In this document: positions 1-12,378 of the stretch, piece after piece
Layout of the letters: the number at the start of each line of letters is the position of its first letter
How positions within the stretch are numbered: position 1 is the first letter of the stretch
Position numbers and translations under genes: made by a program
Notes under the pieces: model-generated
Seen by the model: only the letters and a program-made list of their open reading frames with translations
Told to the model about the DNA's origin: nothing
The model's database searches: none
Assembly: GCF_018320785.1 (NCBI RefSeq)
Contig: NC_054867.1
Span: forward strand, 26,477,855 to 26,541,854
Direction: 5' to 3'
Origin: Cheilinus undulatus
Taxonomy: Eukaryota > Chordata > Actinopteri > Labriformes > Labridae
DNA length: 64,000 bases

Positions 1-1340
1 TAGCATGTTAGCTAGCTAGTAGATACTGATCTTCACTGTCATGCTATCAGTATCAAATCATAGACCCAACAAACATTGCTGATGAAAGCCATCTGACAGC
101 AGTTTATACTACTATGACATGAATAGCCTACATCTGTACAACACAGGATATTCACAGTAGCACAGGTCCCTGCTGTCATTTTTAAGTGTCCATCGTTCCA
201 CACTCTATTCTTCCATGGTTTTAAGTGCACAAGTAGTACACTGCATTTGATTATTCTTCTCAGCATAAATACAATTTGTGCACATATGCACTCAAGATTT
301 ATGAATCTTATATAAATATTCAGAATAACAGAAGTCTGAGATTTGAACCCACCAACTGAACATCATAAGGAATTACAAGGAAGATTTTTTAATAGTATCA
401 AGGAAACATTAAAAAATGGTATGTTTGATTTTTGATTTATGTCAGTGTTATGTGCAAAGAATTTAAGAAATTTTGCATGAAGAGAGGAGTCCTCACTAAA
501 GGAGCTTTAAACTGCATTTTTACTGACAAATGGAGAAGAATCAGTATTAATGATTTGGTAACTGTACTCAGTGATGCTGCAACAGCTAACTTAATACTTC
601 TTTACTTATAGACACTCTTCTTTATCCACACTCCTTTTCAGCTCCTCATTTAGACTCCATATATCTTTATATATATATATATAAAAAAATCATTGTTTCT
701 CGGCAATACCCAACAGAGTTGTCTGACCACTCACACTCTAACAGGGATTACAGGATCTAATGCTTTTCAAAGGATAGAATAACTGCGGAGTCATGGTTCT
801 GTCCCAGACGCCCAGAATATCAATAAATTCTTCCATTACTGTAAAAGGAGAGAGAGAGACAAAGAGACAGAAAGGAGAGAGGAAAGCAGATGGAGAAAAT
901 AATCAGATCAATGTGTGCATGCTTATTTAATTTAGGCTAAAATTTCACAGTTTCCTTTTAGAAGTAACATAATCCTCGACAAACATGTTTGATAGTAAAG
1001 TTAAGAGAGAAATGATACATACTGAAATCACATGGAGAAATGACATTAGAAGCTGACTTAGTGACTGCTAGCTGGTGCAAAGTGTCACCGGGTGCATGAA
1101 TCTCTGTGGTGAGGAGGAGTAGGCATGAGGAGACATCTTTAGTAATGTGGAAGCTTGTCTGGCCTCATGCCAAGTGCTCTGGTTAAAAGGGTGGAGCTGT
1201 CGAGACAGAGAGGAAGACAGAGCAACAGAAAGGCTGGGTAGGGAGTGGCCAAAGCCTGAATGCTGATGAGTGATGGAGAGAGGAAGGGTGCATGTGGGTG
1301 GGGTGAGGAGGAGAGGCGTAAGGGCGGTGGGACAGCTGAC
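1..1340. other. upstream flank of prph, no gene seen
   Basis: No convincing coding exon is visible on either strand. There is a short AT dinucleotide run at about 662-683 and a GA-rich stretch at about 846-900. The last 300 bases become GC-richer toward the prph promoter. Open frames here are short and lack protein-like composition. Confidence 0.6.
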
Positions 1341-1451
1341 TTAGGGCATAAAAGCCCCCCACACTCTCCTGTCTGATGTCCTGTTGCCTCACGAGCATCT
1401 CCAGCCTCCAGCTCTTCATCTTTTCTTTGCGAGAACAGAACAAGACCAACC
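1320..1451 (+). promoter_or_regulatory. prph: prph core promoter and 5' leader
   Basis: A TATA-like box, CATAAAAG, sits at 1347-1354 in a GC-rich context, 98 bases before the start ATG at 1452. A start site about 25-30 bases downstream would give a leader of about 75 bases. An out-of-frame ATG lies at 1376, almost exactly at that predicted start site, so whether it is in the mRNA depends on where transcription begins. The TATA box and spacing are seen; its use is inferred. Confidence 0.6.
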
Positions 1452-3279
1452 ATGAGCTCTTCTATGCATACCTCCACCTCCTACAGGCGCACCTTCGGGA
1501 GCCCTCACCCCCACCCCATCTCCATATCTTCCTATTCTTCTGTTTCCTCCCGTATGCCTGTTTCCTCTGGGCGCTACATGCGTTCGATGTCCCCTGTGGT
1601 AGCATCCCGCTCCACCACCTACCACCAATCGCGCTCCCGCCCCAGCGCACAGCCCCCTCGCCTCACCTACGACAAGGTGGACTTCACCCTGGCCGAGGCC
1701 ATTAACCAGGAGTTCCTCACCACCCGTAGTAACGAGAAGGCCGAGTTGCAGGAGCTCAACGACCGCTTCGCCAGCTTCATCGAGAAGGTGCGCTACCTGG
1801 AGCAGCAGAATGGGTCGCTGCAACAGGAGCTCAACCAGTTCAAGGGCCAGCAGCAGCATGGGCAGCCTAACCGTGCCTCTGAGCTCTTCCAGGAGGAGCT
1901 GAGGGAGATGAGGCGCCATATGGACGACGTCGGGAAGGAGAGGGACCAGTACTTGCTAGAGAGGGACAACCTGGCTGAGGACGTCAACCTGCTCAAACAA
2001 AGGTGGGAACCAAAACAAAGAGAAAGTAAGAAAGTTTTATATATAGATATGAAATTTAAAGACATTGTTTAAAGGTTGCAATTGCCCAACAGAACAGTAA
2101 CTGAGAAAGTTTCTTAACCAAAATTAACTAAAGGAAAAAAAAAAATCAAAGCATGTTGCTCTAGAAAAAAAGTTACATCCTCTAGTCCCATCAAAGTCAA
2201 CAGTTTGGTTTCATCTTATGTCTGTTGAGGGACATTAAGTCACATTCTGTGTAGTCCTATGTGGCTGATAGACTGTACATTATCCACTTTAAACACAGAG
2301 AAGCACAGAGTGTCCCTTGGGTGTTTGCCACTTGAGTTCAAAGATGATGGTCGTGTAGGGCGTGGCACGTCAGCAGCATGGACACCACAAAGCAGCCGCA
2401 TGATGCAGGACACTGCACTGCATGTTGCACATGAGTGTACCTTTGTTTGACTGTATATGTCGATTTTATGTCTTGTATAGTGGTGAGATTTAAGTTAAAG
2501 GAGGAAAGTGAAGTGACCCACAGAGAAGCATGACACTTGATGCAAATAACTTGATAAGTTGTTTGGTAATCAGTGATTCTCTTAAATCAACTTTAGCTCT
2601 AGAAACATGTACACTCTGTGAAGAGAGGAGGTGGACTACTAAAAGGGTGGGGCCAGCTGAGGAGGAGGGAGGAGAGGAACCCAGAGGAGAGGCTGGGTAT
2701 CAGGCATGGTGAGAATAGCATCAGAAAAAATCAATGTGACTCAATGACTCCATTAGGTGTGTTTGCAGTGTCCCTCTGTGCTGATGGGAGGATGCCAGAG
2801 ACCCCATTAGGACAAAAGGACCCCTGTACGCAGCATGAATTAAAGATGAGGAAGCAGGGCCCACTATGATTCTTTCCCCACTAATCCACTTAACGTTCAG
2901 TACGGACATGACTTGTGTCTGACAGGACAGATGGAACCAAACGTCCAGACATCGACCACACAGGCGCTCCATCAGTCAGGAAGTGTCTGAAGAGAATGAG
3001 AATACTTTAGTTTCACTATTTGCTTTATTTGTGATGAGTCATGACCATGAACTGACACTCTCATTTTATACTTTCCTCAGATTCTTTTAGCTGCCTTGAA
3101 AACAGTCCTTTCCACCTGCCCACATTCTTAGTCCTGATAATCTATATAAACCAATTAAAACCTTTTAAAGACATGTCTCTATAACCTTGTTGTGTGTGCA
3201 CAGATGATCTTATTGAACTGTCCAGAAAGCCCATTAGCTTAAAGGGGCTGCTGTTGATCCCACTGGGTGGACCCCTAAA

Positions 3280-3313
<34 letters not shown>

Positions 3314-6300
3314 GGGCAGTGAATTAGCAAATTGATCCTGAAAGCTTTTTGCCAGCTGATGCCCTGCTGCTACCCGGACAAGGGGGGATATTCTTAAATA
3401 AATTGATTTCCTCCTGCTCCCCCCACTTTGTAAAAGCCAGAGAGGTCTGAAGGGAATCTACAAATTTTTTAATATAACTTTTTATGTCTTAAAGGCTGGA
3501 GGACGAAACCCAGAAGAGGATGGATGCTGAAAATAACCTGGCCGCCTTCCGCAAGGTGAAAACATCTCGATGGATTGCAGAAACCACAGCACTTGTCTAT
3601 TCAAATGATTCATACAAGTCTCTTTCCGACTCAAGTGTGCTTCAATGCTTGAATAATCTTTCCATGAAATATAGCCTGTATTTTATCAGTTCTATAAAGA
3701 AAGTCTATGTTAAAAGCCTTAAACAAAAATGCAACTCTGCATGAAGAGTGCAATTTTAAAACAGTTTTAGTCCTTGGATAATATGAATGCTAAACAATGT
3801 GAATATTCTATGGCATACTATCATAAACTTTCTAGCATTTTCAGTTTTTGTTTTTTTCCCAGTGATACTAATTTTTACAAGAGAGATAAAGATGATTAGT
3901 TTTTTTTTTAGCATTGAATGCTATATTTCATATGTAGTAATACAATTTTATTTTGTATAATCTAAAACCTAGGACGTGGATGATGCCACACTGTCCCGTC
4001 TGGAACTGGAGAGGAAAATTGAGTCACTCATGGATGAGATTGAATTCCTCAAGAAGCTCCATGATGAAGTAGGTTATGCTTCCTCCCACATACCTTTCCA
4101 CTGTGCTTGTACAACATATTGTACACACATTGTATTCTTCTCTTACCGCTGTATTTAATCAGAGGAGTTGCAAAGTCAAGTTGCAGCCTCCAGGGGTGAG
4201 AGAAGAAGCAAATAGTGAAGTACAAAACTGTGCAATTCCTTAGATTGTCAGTCAAGGCTGGCTCCAAAGCAAATCAATCCAATGCTAATATCAAATGTCT
4301 CAGCTTTACAGTAGAGCCAAACATGCAGGTAGCCTAGGACCCAAAAGCATTTTAGTTTGCACTTGGCCCAGTTTTCCTATGAAAGCACAAATGTTCCCCT
4401 GTCCCCTGCAGGACAACACACATTTCTCCCTATACCCAGCATGATTACCTCTTGAGCATACATCACCATGTCATACATGATAAGACATACATAAAATGAA
4501 ATAAGATAGATGCAGATTTTCCCAGAGTCACTGTAGGTTTTGTCCAACTGAATCAGCATTCAAGTTGCCTAAATTGTGAGAAAACATGAGACTGCATAGA
4601 ACTAATGTCAAACCTTCACTGCCATTTTTCAAAATGAGTCCTGAAAGGACTCATCTCTCATGCATGTGCCATGCTTGAGCATGGTTTGGACCCTTATGGT
4701 AACTCCACATTGCATGGTCACTTCACGCTACAAAAGAGGAAGACGGATGTATGCCATTATAAATAGAGACTGGCAAGTTGTCTGTTTTTGTGTACTGTCT
4801 GTTTTTTTGTTTGTTTTTTAGATATATTGAGTGTGAAAAGCTAAGTTGCACGTTTGTCAATGGCAAATTTCCACCCCAGGACAATAAAGTTTATCCTTAT
4901 CCTTAAGTCAGTTCTGATTACACTTAGTAGAGAGCCATGTCCTTGAGAATCTGGATGGCTTTTTCAAAGGTTTAAAAAGATAGATGAAAAACTTAAAAGG
5001 GGGAGTTACAGGGGTGTAGTCCATCATTTATTTATTGTATTGTCATGTTCAAATTTGCGTGCTCATATAAACCCTAGCAATTCCTTTAATGCAGCAAAGA
5101 CAAATTATAATTTAAAATATTTTCGGACACTTAGGCTGTATTTAAAGTTTGCCCATGTAAGGTGATGATCTACTCTGGGAGCTTCCATTAAGGCTTGACA
5201 AAATGTATCTGTATGGAAAGCAGATCAGTTAAAGAAGAAGAAATGAGTATAAGGGTGTAGTCAAAGAAACTGAATGAACATCAAACTCCGTAGAGAAAAG
5301 AAAACAGGTCCAGAAACTTAATCTTATACCATGTGTTCGTTTAAGCATTGAGAAATGATTCGCACAATAAAAGAAAAATGTTTCTACCATCATTGTCTGA
5401 CCATTTATCCATGTGTGTTATCAGGAAATCCAGGACGTCCAAGTGAGTGTCCAAACCCATCAGCTGAAGATGGAGGTGGACAGCAGTGCCAGGCCTGACC
5501 TCACTGGTGCTCTGAGGGACATCAGGGCCCAGTATGAGACCATCGCCTTGAAGAACATGCAGGAATCTGAAGAGTGGTACAAGTCTAAGGTTGGCAGTTG
5601 TACACACAGACAGACGCAAACGCAGATGTTAAAACGTACTAATTCTTGCATGCTTCGTTTTTTGTTGTTTCTGCAGTTTGCTGATTTGACCGAGTCTGCA
5701 AAGCGAAACACTGACGCTCTGAGGCAGGCCAAGCAGGACGCCAATGAATCCAGAAGGCAGATTCAGTCCCTCAACTGTGATATTGATGCTCTTAAGAACA
5801 CGGTGAGGCTGAAGACCACCTGTCTGATGTCTTTATCAACACACACTATCATAAGTTTACATTACGCCTTTGTATGCACCGTGTGTCTTTCAGAACGAAG
5901 CTCTGCTGAGGCAGATGCGTGAGATGGAGGACCAGTTTGGCAATGAGATATCTAACTACCAGGACAACGTAGCCAGGCTGGAGGATGAGATCCGTCACCT
6001 GAAGGAGGAAATGGCCCGCCACCTCCGTGAGTACCAGGACCTCCTCAACGTCAAAATGGCTCTGGACATTGAGATCGCTACCTACCGTAAACTGCTGGAA
6101 GGAGAGGAGAGCAGGTGAGGAACATACCTCAGCTTTAACCAAATCTATCAATACCAAGCCTGCTTTATTTATCTCTCTTAATAAGATGCAAAATATATAT
6201 TATGAGGAAAAGATAAATCTCCCGATGTTGCTGTTTTGTTAAAAAAAAAATGCTTAAGTCTTTTAGCTCTATTATATTTCCATTTCAACCCTTATAATTA

Positions 6301-7405
6301 CTCATCTACAAGCCTATATTAACTTTTTATTACAGACTGGTTTATAATATCCAAATTTTATATTCTCTGTTTAGGATTACTGTTCCCATCATGAATATTG
6401 GCATGAGCAATCACTTTGGTGACCGAGGTAGGTCAAGTTCTCTTTGTTCAAAATCAAAATGAAACAGGTGCATTCTTAGGATTCCCTGTCAAAGTAATTG
6501 CTATAACCTCTGATAAGCCACCAGTTCTTATTGAAGTGATTCTCTGTGTCTAATTTCCATTCTAAGTGTTCAGCAGCAATATATTTTGAGACATTTACTT
6601 AGCTTTAACTCTTAAACCTTCCCAAATTTTTAACCAATTATGAGTCAGGCTCAGTTTAATACTGAAGCTATTTAAGTAAAGATAATAATCAAGCCCGTCA
6701 GCACTTCTGAGGAACATACAGACCTCAAGAAGCTTTGCTTTTTTTCCCAGCAAAGTGAATGAGGGCATTCATAAATAATATGACAAACTATATTAAAGGC
6801 AGGTTTAGCAAAGAGGAGAGACTAACCATTTTGCAACAAGAGCCACCAAAATTGATTCAACATTGGCTGCTTTTACTCTTTCATGTACTTTCCAAGAACT
6901 TGTATTTTTTCTGGGATTTGAAGTAAAAAAAACACAATTCATCCAAAATGTAACTAAATAGATTTAAGCGACTAAGTGCATTCCTTACACCGTATATCTT
7001 TCACTGCTCTATAATATTTTGTTCTGAGTCAACATTGGAAATCAATGTTTTAACCCTCATTTTTCATGTGAATGTAAAGTGCTAAGCAGAGCTCTGATGT
7101 GAATTTTTACAGACTATGAACCAACTCCAGACACCCATGGCAAGAAGACCGTGCTGATTAAGACTGTTGAGACTAGAGATGGAGAGGTATTATGATAAAC
7201 ACAAAAAAATTTAAAATACAAAAAGTCTGCAAAAAGCTGGGCTAGATTATACCTTGTTGTTGTTGATGTTGGAGCTGTATGTTCTAAAAAAAAAAAGAAG
7301 CTAATTTTAAATATTTTGTCATCTTTTTGTCAGGTGGTGAAGGAATCCAGGCGGGAGAAGGACAGAGACTCCAGCCGAACCGACAAGGACGACCAGGACG
7401 AGTAG
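1452..7405 (+). CDS. prph: peripherin, type III intermediate filament protein
   Basis: Nine exons: 1452-2002, 3495-3555, 3973-4068, 5425-5589, 5677-5802, 5894-6114, 6375-6427, 7113-7186, 7334-7405. Together they give 472 aa, close to the roughly 470 aa and nine exons of human peripherin. Residues 1-93 are a Ser/Arg-rich head with the SYRRTFG motif near residue 10. The helix-initiation motif runs from [13 protein letters not shown] (94-106) to [10 protein letters not shown]. The alpha-helical rod ends in [11 protein letters not shown] (396-406). A 65-residue tail carries the [14 protein letters not shown] block and an acidic end. Peripherin is chosen over vimentin or desmin because of the coil 1B stretch [20 protein letters not shown] and the adjacent LAED..LLKQRLEDET segment. 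It forms 10-nm filaments, in other vertebrates mainly in neurons. Family membership is certain; peripherin rather than another type III paralogue is likely but not proven. Confidence 0.86.
2003..3494 (+). other. prph: prph intron 1
   Basis: A 1.49-kb intron with GT at 2003 and AG at 3493-3494. It contains a poly-T run of about 27 bases near 3282-3308. No other coding or repeat family was recognised. Confidence 0.7.
4069..5424 (+). other. prph: prph intron 3 with a retroposon tail
   Basis: A 1.36-kb intron. Near 4870-4905 it carries GGACAATAAAGTTTATCC followed by short TCCTTA repeats, which resembles the 3' tail of fish non-LTR retroposons. The rest of the intron shows nothing recognisable. 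Confidence 0.5.
6428..7112 (+). other. prph: prph intron 7, nothing recognised
   Basis: A 685-base AT-rich intron between two tail exons, with GT at 6428 and AG at 7111-7112. No repeat or exon was recognised. Confidence 0.6.
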
Positions 7406-7558
7406 ATGAATGCTAATTAGAAAATGTGAAGGCCAGAGCCATTAGACAAAAGAAAAACACACAAAAGAAGAAAAAAAAAGGCTTGAATCAAATGATGAAC
7501 TTCTCAATCCCACTAGCTAGTGTTTTATTGTCTAACAAGAAATCTAGGTGCAACGTTG

Positions 7559-7564
7559 AATAAA
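7559..7564 (+). terminator. prph: prph poly(A) signal
   Basis: A canonical AATAAA lies 154 bases after the prph stop codon, which would give a short 3' UTR. The motif is seen; its use is inferred. Confidence 0.6.
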
Positions 7565-7579
7565 TCCCTTTAGAGAGTG

Positions 7580-8450
7580 TCACTCTGGTGCTATTTAAGC
7601 CGACCAACTTTTGCTAAACACCTGTCTCATCTGTAGGGGCTGAGCTACACCACTTTATCACCATACCACTTGAGGCCTTGATTTACAGTGCAATCCCGTG
7701 GATTTCTTAGAAGCCCACATGTTTGTAGAGCATCACATTACAGGCTCTTATAGGACAAAACAAATGTAAAATTTAAGTAGTTTGCATCATAGATACGACT
7801 TACTAACAAAACTTCAGACACTGCCCATTGGTCAACACATATTAGAACACAGACAGGGAGCAAATTAGGACATCTGCATTTGTTTTTGTTTTGAAGCTTT
7901 GCTATCCTCTCATTGTGCAAACCAACAAACTACCAAAGTCATTAATAATATGTATAAAAAGAAAAAAAGACTTGATTGAAATGAAAAGCCAAACGAAAAG
8001 ACTTGCTGAATGTGCTTTGCGATGCTGTGTAGCTGGCCAGTTGATGAATGAAAATGTTAGTGCAAATAAACTAAATTGGAGCAGATCTGTGTTGTTTGTC
8101 CATAAAAACTCTGCATGAGTTATGTATGAAATAATGGCGGGGAAATAAGCTATTAACATTTGTCAGACTCCTTTTAAACCAAGGCTGAAATCTTTACCAA
8201 GGCAAGTACCACATTTAATCTGCAAAAAGTCCACTTGTTCAGTAACAATGTCAAAGAACTGTATTTCTTTTTCTAACATTTACACATATTTTACCTTATT
8301 ACTTACCAAACTAACTTCATGAGTTTGCATAAATGAAAGCTTAATGATTTTAATTTTTTTGGCATGTGTTTGAAGAGCCAAATACCATCTTTTTGTATTG
8401 TGTTTCCTCATTTGTACAGAAGCCCATTTCCCCTACCAAAAAAATTAAAG
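7580..8450. other. downstream flank of prph, nothing recognised
   Basis: AT-rich sequence with only short spurious open frames on both strands. Longer prph 3' UTR isoforms could extend into it, but no sequence feature decides this. Confidence 0.5.
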
Positions 8451-8469
8451 ATAGAAATGGTAGGCAATT

Positions 8470-8860
8470 CAAAATAAATAAATAAATAAATAAAAAATCC
8501 TAAATCAAAATTGTGAGATATAAGTCATAATTTGAGATTCAAAGTCAAAATCATGAGAAAATGCATCTTATAATTTCAAATTTTTTAATAAGAATTAATT
8601 TTGGGGCTTTTTATGCCTTTATTGACAGCAGAGGACATTGGATAGAACTGGAATCAGGGTTGAGAGAGCTGGGGAGAGACATGCGAGAAAGTGCCATAGG
8701 CAGGATTCGAACCCAGGCTGACCATGTACATGGGGCGTGCCTTAAACCACTACGTCACATGCACCCCTAATTTCGATTTTTTTACTAAAAATTTGACTTT
8801 TTTGGTCTCATGACTTCTATCTCATAATTTTGACTTGAACTTTTTCATTAAGAATTGCCA
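8470..8860. repeat. MITE-like repeat with AAAGTCAAAAT arms
   Basis: The two flanks are rich in inverted copies of one motif. On the left are AAAGTCAAAATCATGAG and relatives. On the right are their complements, such as CTCATAATTTTGACTT. An (AAAT)n run borders the left edge. A tRNA-headed SINE occupies the centre at 8603-8767, so this looks like a non-autonomous DNA element interrupted by a SINE. The element class is inferred from the inverted arms only. Confidence 0.5.
8603..8767 (-). mobile_element. tRNA-derived SINE
   Basis: Read on the minus strand it begins GGGGTGCATGTGACGTAGTG, which includes an A-box-like TAGTGGTTTAAGGC. A B-box-like GGGTTCGAATCC follows, then a C/T-rich body ending in AATAAAGGCATAAAAAGCCCC. 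The two RNA polymerase III promoter boxes are those of a tRNA, but the flanks do not form a tRNA cloverleaf. Related copies lie at 39624-39769 (-), 57458-57593 (+) and, as a 3' scrap, about 60490-60550 (-). Confidence 0.75.
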
Positions 8861-8869
8861 AGCTTCTAT

Positions 8870-9566
8870 GTTTTATCTCTTTTATGTGGCAAAAATGGAT
8901 AACCATAATGATATCCCAACATGTGTGAAGATGCAAGGGCAAGTTTAGTGTCTCTAACAGCCCTATTTTAGTTTATAGGTAGTGTAGTTTATAACATTTA
9001 TTAAACATTTCAATTACATATTTGATAGTTATACATGCATTATACTTTAAACGGCAAAAAAATGTTTTCACCTCAAAACACTGCCTTCTCCTTCTATACA
9101 TGACCATTAGGACAGGCACTTAAAGTGCTCTGAAACTACTGAGCCGATAAAGTGACAGGAAAATGTGAATCCTTTTACATAATGTAGTTTTCTGCTTATA
9201 TTGGTCATTGAATGTGACCTGATCTGCATCTAAGTCACAAGTATGGACAAACACAATGTGCTTAAAGTAATACCACACAACTAACTATAAGAGTCAATGT
9301 CTTTGTTGAACATGAAACGGGCAGAGTGCTGCTGGAAAAAGTAAATGAAACCTTAGGTTAATGACTCTAAAAGAGCTAACGTGAGTCAGGAGTTAGCACA
9401 CCTAAAGTCCAATCAATTAAAGAGATTCGAGCCAGTTGTAAAGCTATTGTGACTTCTAGAAGCACTCAAACTATTTGAGGTAACTCTTCACAAGAAGCAT
9501 CTGCTGATGGTAACCACAACTTGCAAAAAGAAAAGATCTCCTAAGACCTTCGATCAAGAATTGTTT
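8870..9566. other. intergenic, nothing recognised
   Basis: AT-rich sequence between the SINE-bearing repeat and the LINE remnant. No exon, tRNA or repeat family was recognised. Confidence 0.5.
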
Positions 9567-10812
9567 TTTTTTCATTCATTCAACCTTTATTTAATCTTGA
9601 GATGCCATTGAGAGCATGCTCTCATTTGCAATGATATCAAAAGTACATTAAAATAATAAATGCAAGACAATAAATAAGCAAAGAGAAAGAAACATAAATG
9701 CAAATAGACATAGATACTTGAGAGTAAGTGGAGCACAGTTACAAACATGTACATAGCAATTTTAGTGTTTTAGTGTTTACTCTTGGAACTTCAAGCATTA
9801 TCCACTCACTTGAAAAAGTTTGATAATGGTTCAATAAAAAGGCGAGGTATAACAGCAGATGTCCGTTATTTACTTTTTATAAATAAAAAGTAACCAATGC
9901 TTGTCTCGTCTAACTGATAATGAGGGCCAGCTCACTTTGTCATACAGGACGCAATGGTGAGTTGAGTAACTGTCACCAGTAATGAATCTTAGGGTGGAAT
10001 GATACACTGAGTCTTGTGGTTTAAGCGAGCTGTAGCATGCCTGTAGATCACATCTCCATATTCTAAAACTGACAAAAAGTGGCTTCAATAACTTGTTTTA
10101 TACAGAAAATAGGGAAATTAGTTCTGTGTCTATATAAATATCCTAATTTCAGTCCTAATTTTGTAACAAGTGAATTGATGTGAGAGTTGAATGTGAATTG
10201 TTGATCCAGACAGATACTGAGATATTTATACTGAGTGACTCTTTCTATATCGTGACCTTCCAGAGTCGTAATGTGTAAAGTACTGTCAGCAGGATCTCTG
10301 GATCGAGTGAAAAGCATGTATTTAGTTTTATCTGGGTTAAAAATTAATTTCAGATTGAAGAGTGCATTTTGCAGTTTGTGAAGCTCTTGTTGCAGTATGT
10401 CAGTGGCCAGTTGTGCTGTGTTAGCGAAGCAGTAAAGAACTGTGTCATCAGCGTAAAGGTGGCTATTACAGTGTGAAAAAACAGATGTAATGTCATTGAT
10501 ATAGATTGGGAGGAGTACAGGGCCCAAGACTGAACCTTGAGGGATCCCCATTGATACAGGTAAATATGGAGAGTGAACATTTCTCATACTCACACACTGT
10601 TGCCTGTTTGACAGGTAGTCATGAAACCATTTTAAAGACATGTCACCAAAGTCAACATCACTTAACCTCTGCAGAAGAACAGTATGATCAACAGTGTCAA
10701 ATGCTTTGGTGAGGTCAACGAACAGAGCAGCACAGAATTTCCTTTTATCAATGGCAGACACAATATTGTTAACAGGACCAGCTTCAGGACCAGGGCTGCT
10801 CGCCATCATCAA
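9567..10812 (-). mobile_element. truncated, frameshifted LINE (reverse transcriptase)
   Basis: The frame 10812-10063 on the minus strand encodes about 249 residues of a non-LTR reverse transcriptase. Motifs in order are FVDLTKAFDTVDH, GIPQGSVLGP, the catalytic box YADD in HLYADDTVLY, and NPDKTKYMLF. After a stop, the family's C-terminal part continues in another frame at 10088-9870 (for example LRFITGDSYSTHH), so the copy carries a frameshift. The 3' end, at the low-coordinate side, shows AATAAAGGTTGAATGAATGA and a short A run, as in L2/Rex-like fish LINEs. The 5' end is truncated where Tc1 sequence begins at about 10813. Confidence 0.85.
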
Positions 10813-11408
10813 GGGGAAAATGAATTCCCAAGTTTCAAGGTATCCTACAGGATAATGTCAGGGTTGCTCTTCACCAGATAAAGCTCAGAAGAAGTTGGGT
10901 AAAGCAGCAGGACAATGACCCTAAACATTGAAATTAATCTACTACAGCATTGCTTCAAAAAAGAAAATCCATCTTTTGGAGTGGCCCAGTCAGAGTCCAG
11001 ACCTGAATTCAATAGAGGAAAGACCTCAGAAGAGCCATCCACACCAGACAACCTAGGAATATGGGGAGCTGAAGCAGTTCTGTGAGGAAGAATGGACAAA
11101 ACTCCTCCTGACAATGTGCAGGTCTAATCAGCAGCTACCTGAAACATGTGGTCAATGTTATTACTGCCAAAAGAGTTTCAACCAATGATTAACTCTAGGG
11201 TTCACTTACTTTTTTCCAGTACCGTGAAAGTTTAATGGCTGTGTTCAATAAAGACACTTAATATTATAGTTATTTGTGGAATATTAGGTTAAACACATTG
11301 TGTTTGCCTAGCTGTGTCGTAGAAGCAGATCAGATCACGTTTGATGACCAATTAACGCAGAAAACTGGACCATCTCAAAGAGTTCACATACTTTTCATTG
11401 CCACTGTA
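10813..11408 (+). mobile_element. Tc1-like transposon, 3' half, degenerate
   Basis: Broken transposase sequence reads QQDNDPKH at about 10904 and EWPSQSPDLNSIE at about 10979-11017, both hallmarks of Tc1-family transposases, with frame breaks around them. The non-coding 3' part ends in GTTCACATACTTTTCATTGCCACTGTA at about 11384-11410, a typical fish Tc1 terminus beside a TA. The 5' half is missing and the adjoining sequence is the LINE remnant. Confidence 0.8.
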
Positions 11409-11409
11409 T

Positions 11410-12180
11410 ACTAGTATATAAAGGAATAACACCTAAATGACAATGTGTAATTGTTCCAATAACATATTGTTTTATGCTTAAATATAAAAATAAAATAAAA
11501 TGAAACATTACTGTAAAGGCAAGGACCTTAAAAAAGAATTTTCTGTTAAATGTCCCATTATGATGACCATACTAGTATTTTTGTCTGTATACAGATTTTG
11601 TCAATAAACGCAAAGCTTAATCAGCCCGTTTTGTTTTGTAGGAAATGAAACACATGGCCTACCTTAATACAGCCTCTCCTGTCTTGGCCTCGGGCCTGAG
11701 GTCCTTTCAAAATCGGTCGTCAAGAACCCTGAAATTTGGCACTTCGAGCAGGTTAACAAGTGTCACTGTAAATGACTGAACCATATGATGACAGCATTTA
11801 AAGAAGTCTTCACTTATCTATTTTTTTTTTCTTTTTTTACAATTACTCAAAGGTAAAACTCGGTACCTTCGACGAATACCGTATAAGGTCGACGAAAGTT
11901 CGGTAACTGACAAGTTGACAAATTTTTATATGAAGAGAGAAGACTGGCAAGTACTTTATAATTCCCCAAGTATGTCCTATCAGGCAACACTCAAGATCCA
12001 ACGGCAGGCCCCCCACTAAAATTTACGGAGAATTAGTCACCTATTCTTGGTAGTAGCCCTATGTTTTCTCAGTCAACATTATACCAAAAAAATATATTTC
12101 ACTGATTCGGTTATTCTGGATGGCTCGAGTTGGTGTACGTGAAGATAATATACCTGAAATGCAAAACTCGGGGCAGAGTA
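11410..12180. other. intergenic upstream of timeless
   Basis: AT-rich sequence with no recognised exon or repeat family. A pyrimidine-rich run lies near 11820-11840 and several CG dinucleotides near 11870-11900. Confidence 0.45.
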
Positions 12181-12189
12181 GATGTGTAA

Positions 12190-12378
12190 GTATGGCGTCA
12201 TTCTACATCCGCTTTACGTCTGCGCTCCGCTGTCTTGGCGCGAGTCTTGTACACTAGTGTATCTGTTAGTGAAGTTAGTGTCTGTTAACAACAATAAATT
12301 AATAGAAAATATCCCAACTTTATACATAACTGGTTCACGAACACGATAACCCGCAGAATAGACGCATTTGGCCTTTTG
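12190..12378 (+). promoter_or_regulatory. timeless: probable timeless promoter and non-coding first exon
   Basis: A local rise in CG dinucleotides includes TTGGCGCGA at 12235-12243, an E2F-type motif that would suit an S-phase gene. A good splice donor, CTTTTG|GTAAGT, falls after 12378. The coding exon beginning 492 bases downstream is preceded by an acceptor-like TTTTCCTGTAAG, ending at about 12855, so a non-coding exon 1 is needed. Motifs are seen; exon 1 limits and E2F control are inferred. Confidence 0.5.

Noticed and set aside
662-683. AT dinucleotide run as a regulatory element
   Set aside because: Simple microsatellite with no further support.
1416-1919. 167-codon frame on the minus strand over prph exon 1
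   Set aside because: It is a mirror of the GC-rich coding exon and its peptide is low complexity (Leu, Glu, Gly runs).
1452-7405. Reading this gene as vimentin or desmin
   Set aside because: Coil 1B and the segment before it fit peripherin better, and the tail lacks the desmin and vimentin C-terminal endings. The choice within type III is still not absolute.
8603-8767. tRNA gene on the minus strand
   Set aside because: A and B boxes are present but no cloverleaf forms, and related copies with the same non-tRNA body occur elsewhere, so it is a SINE.
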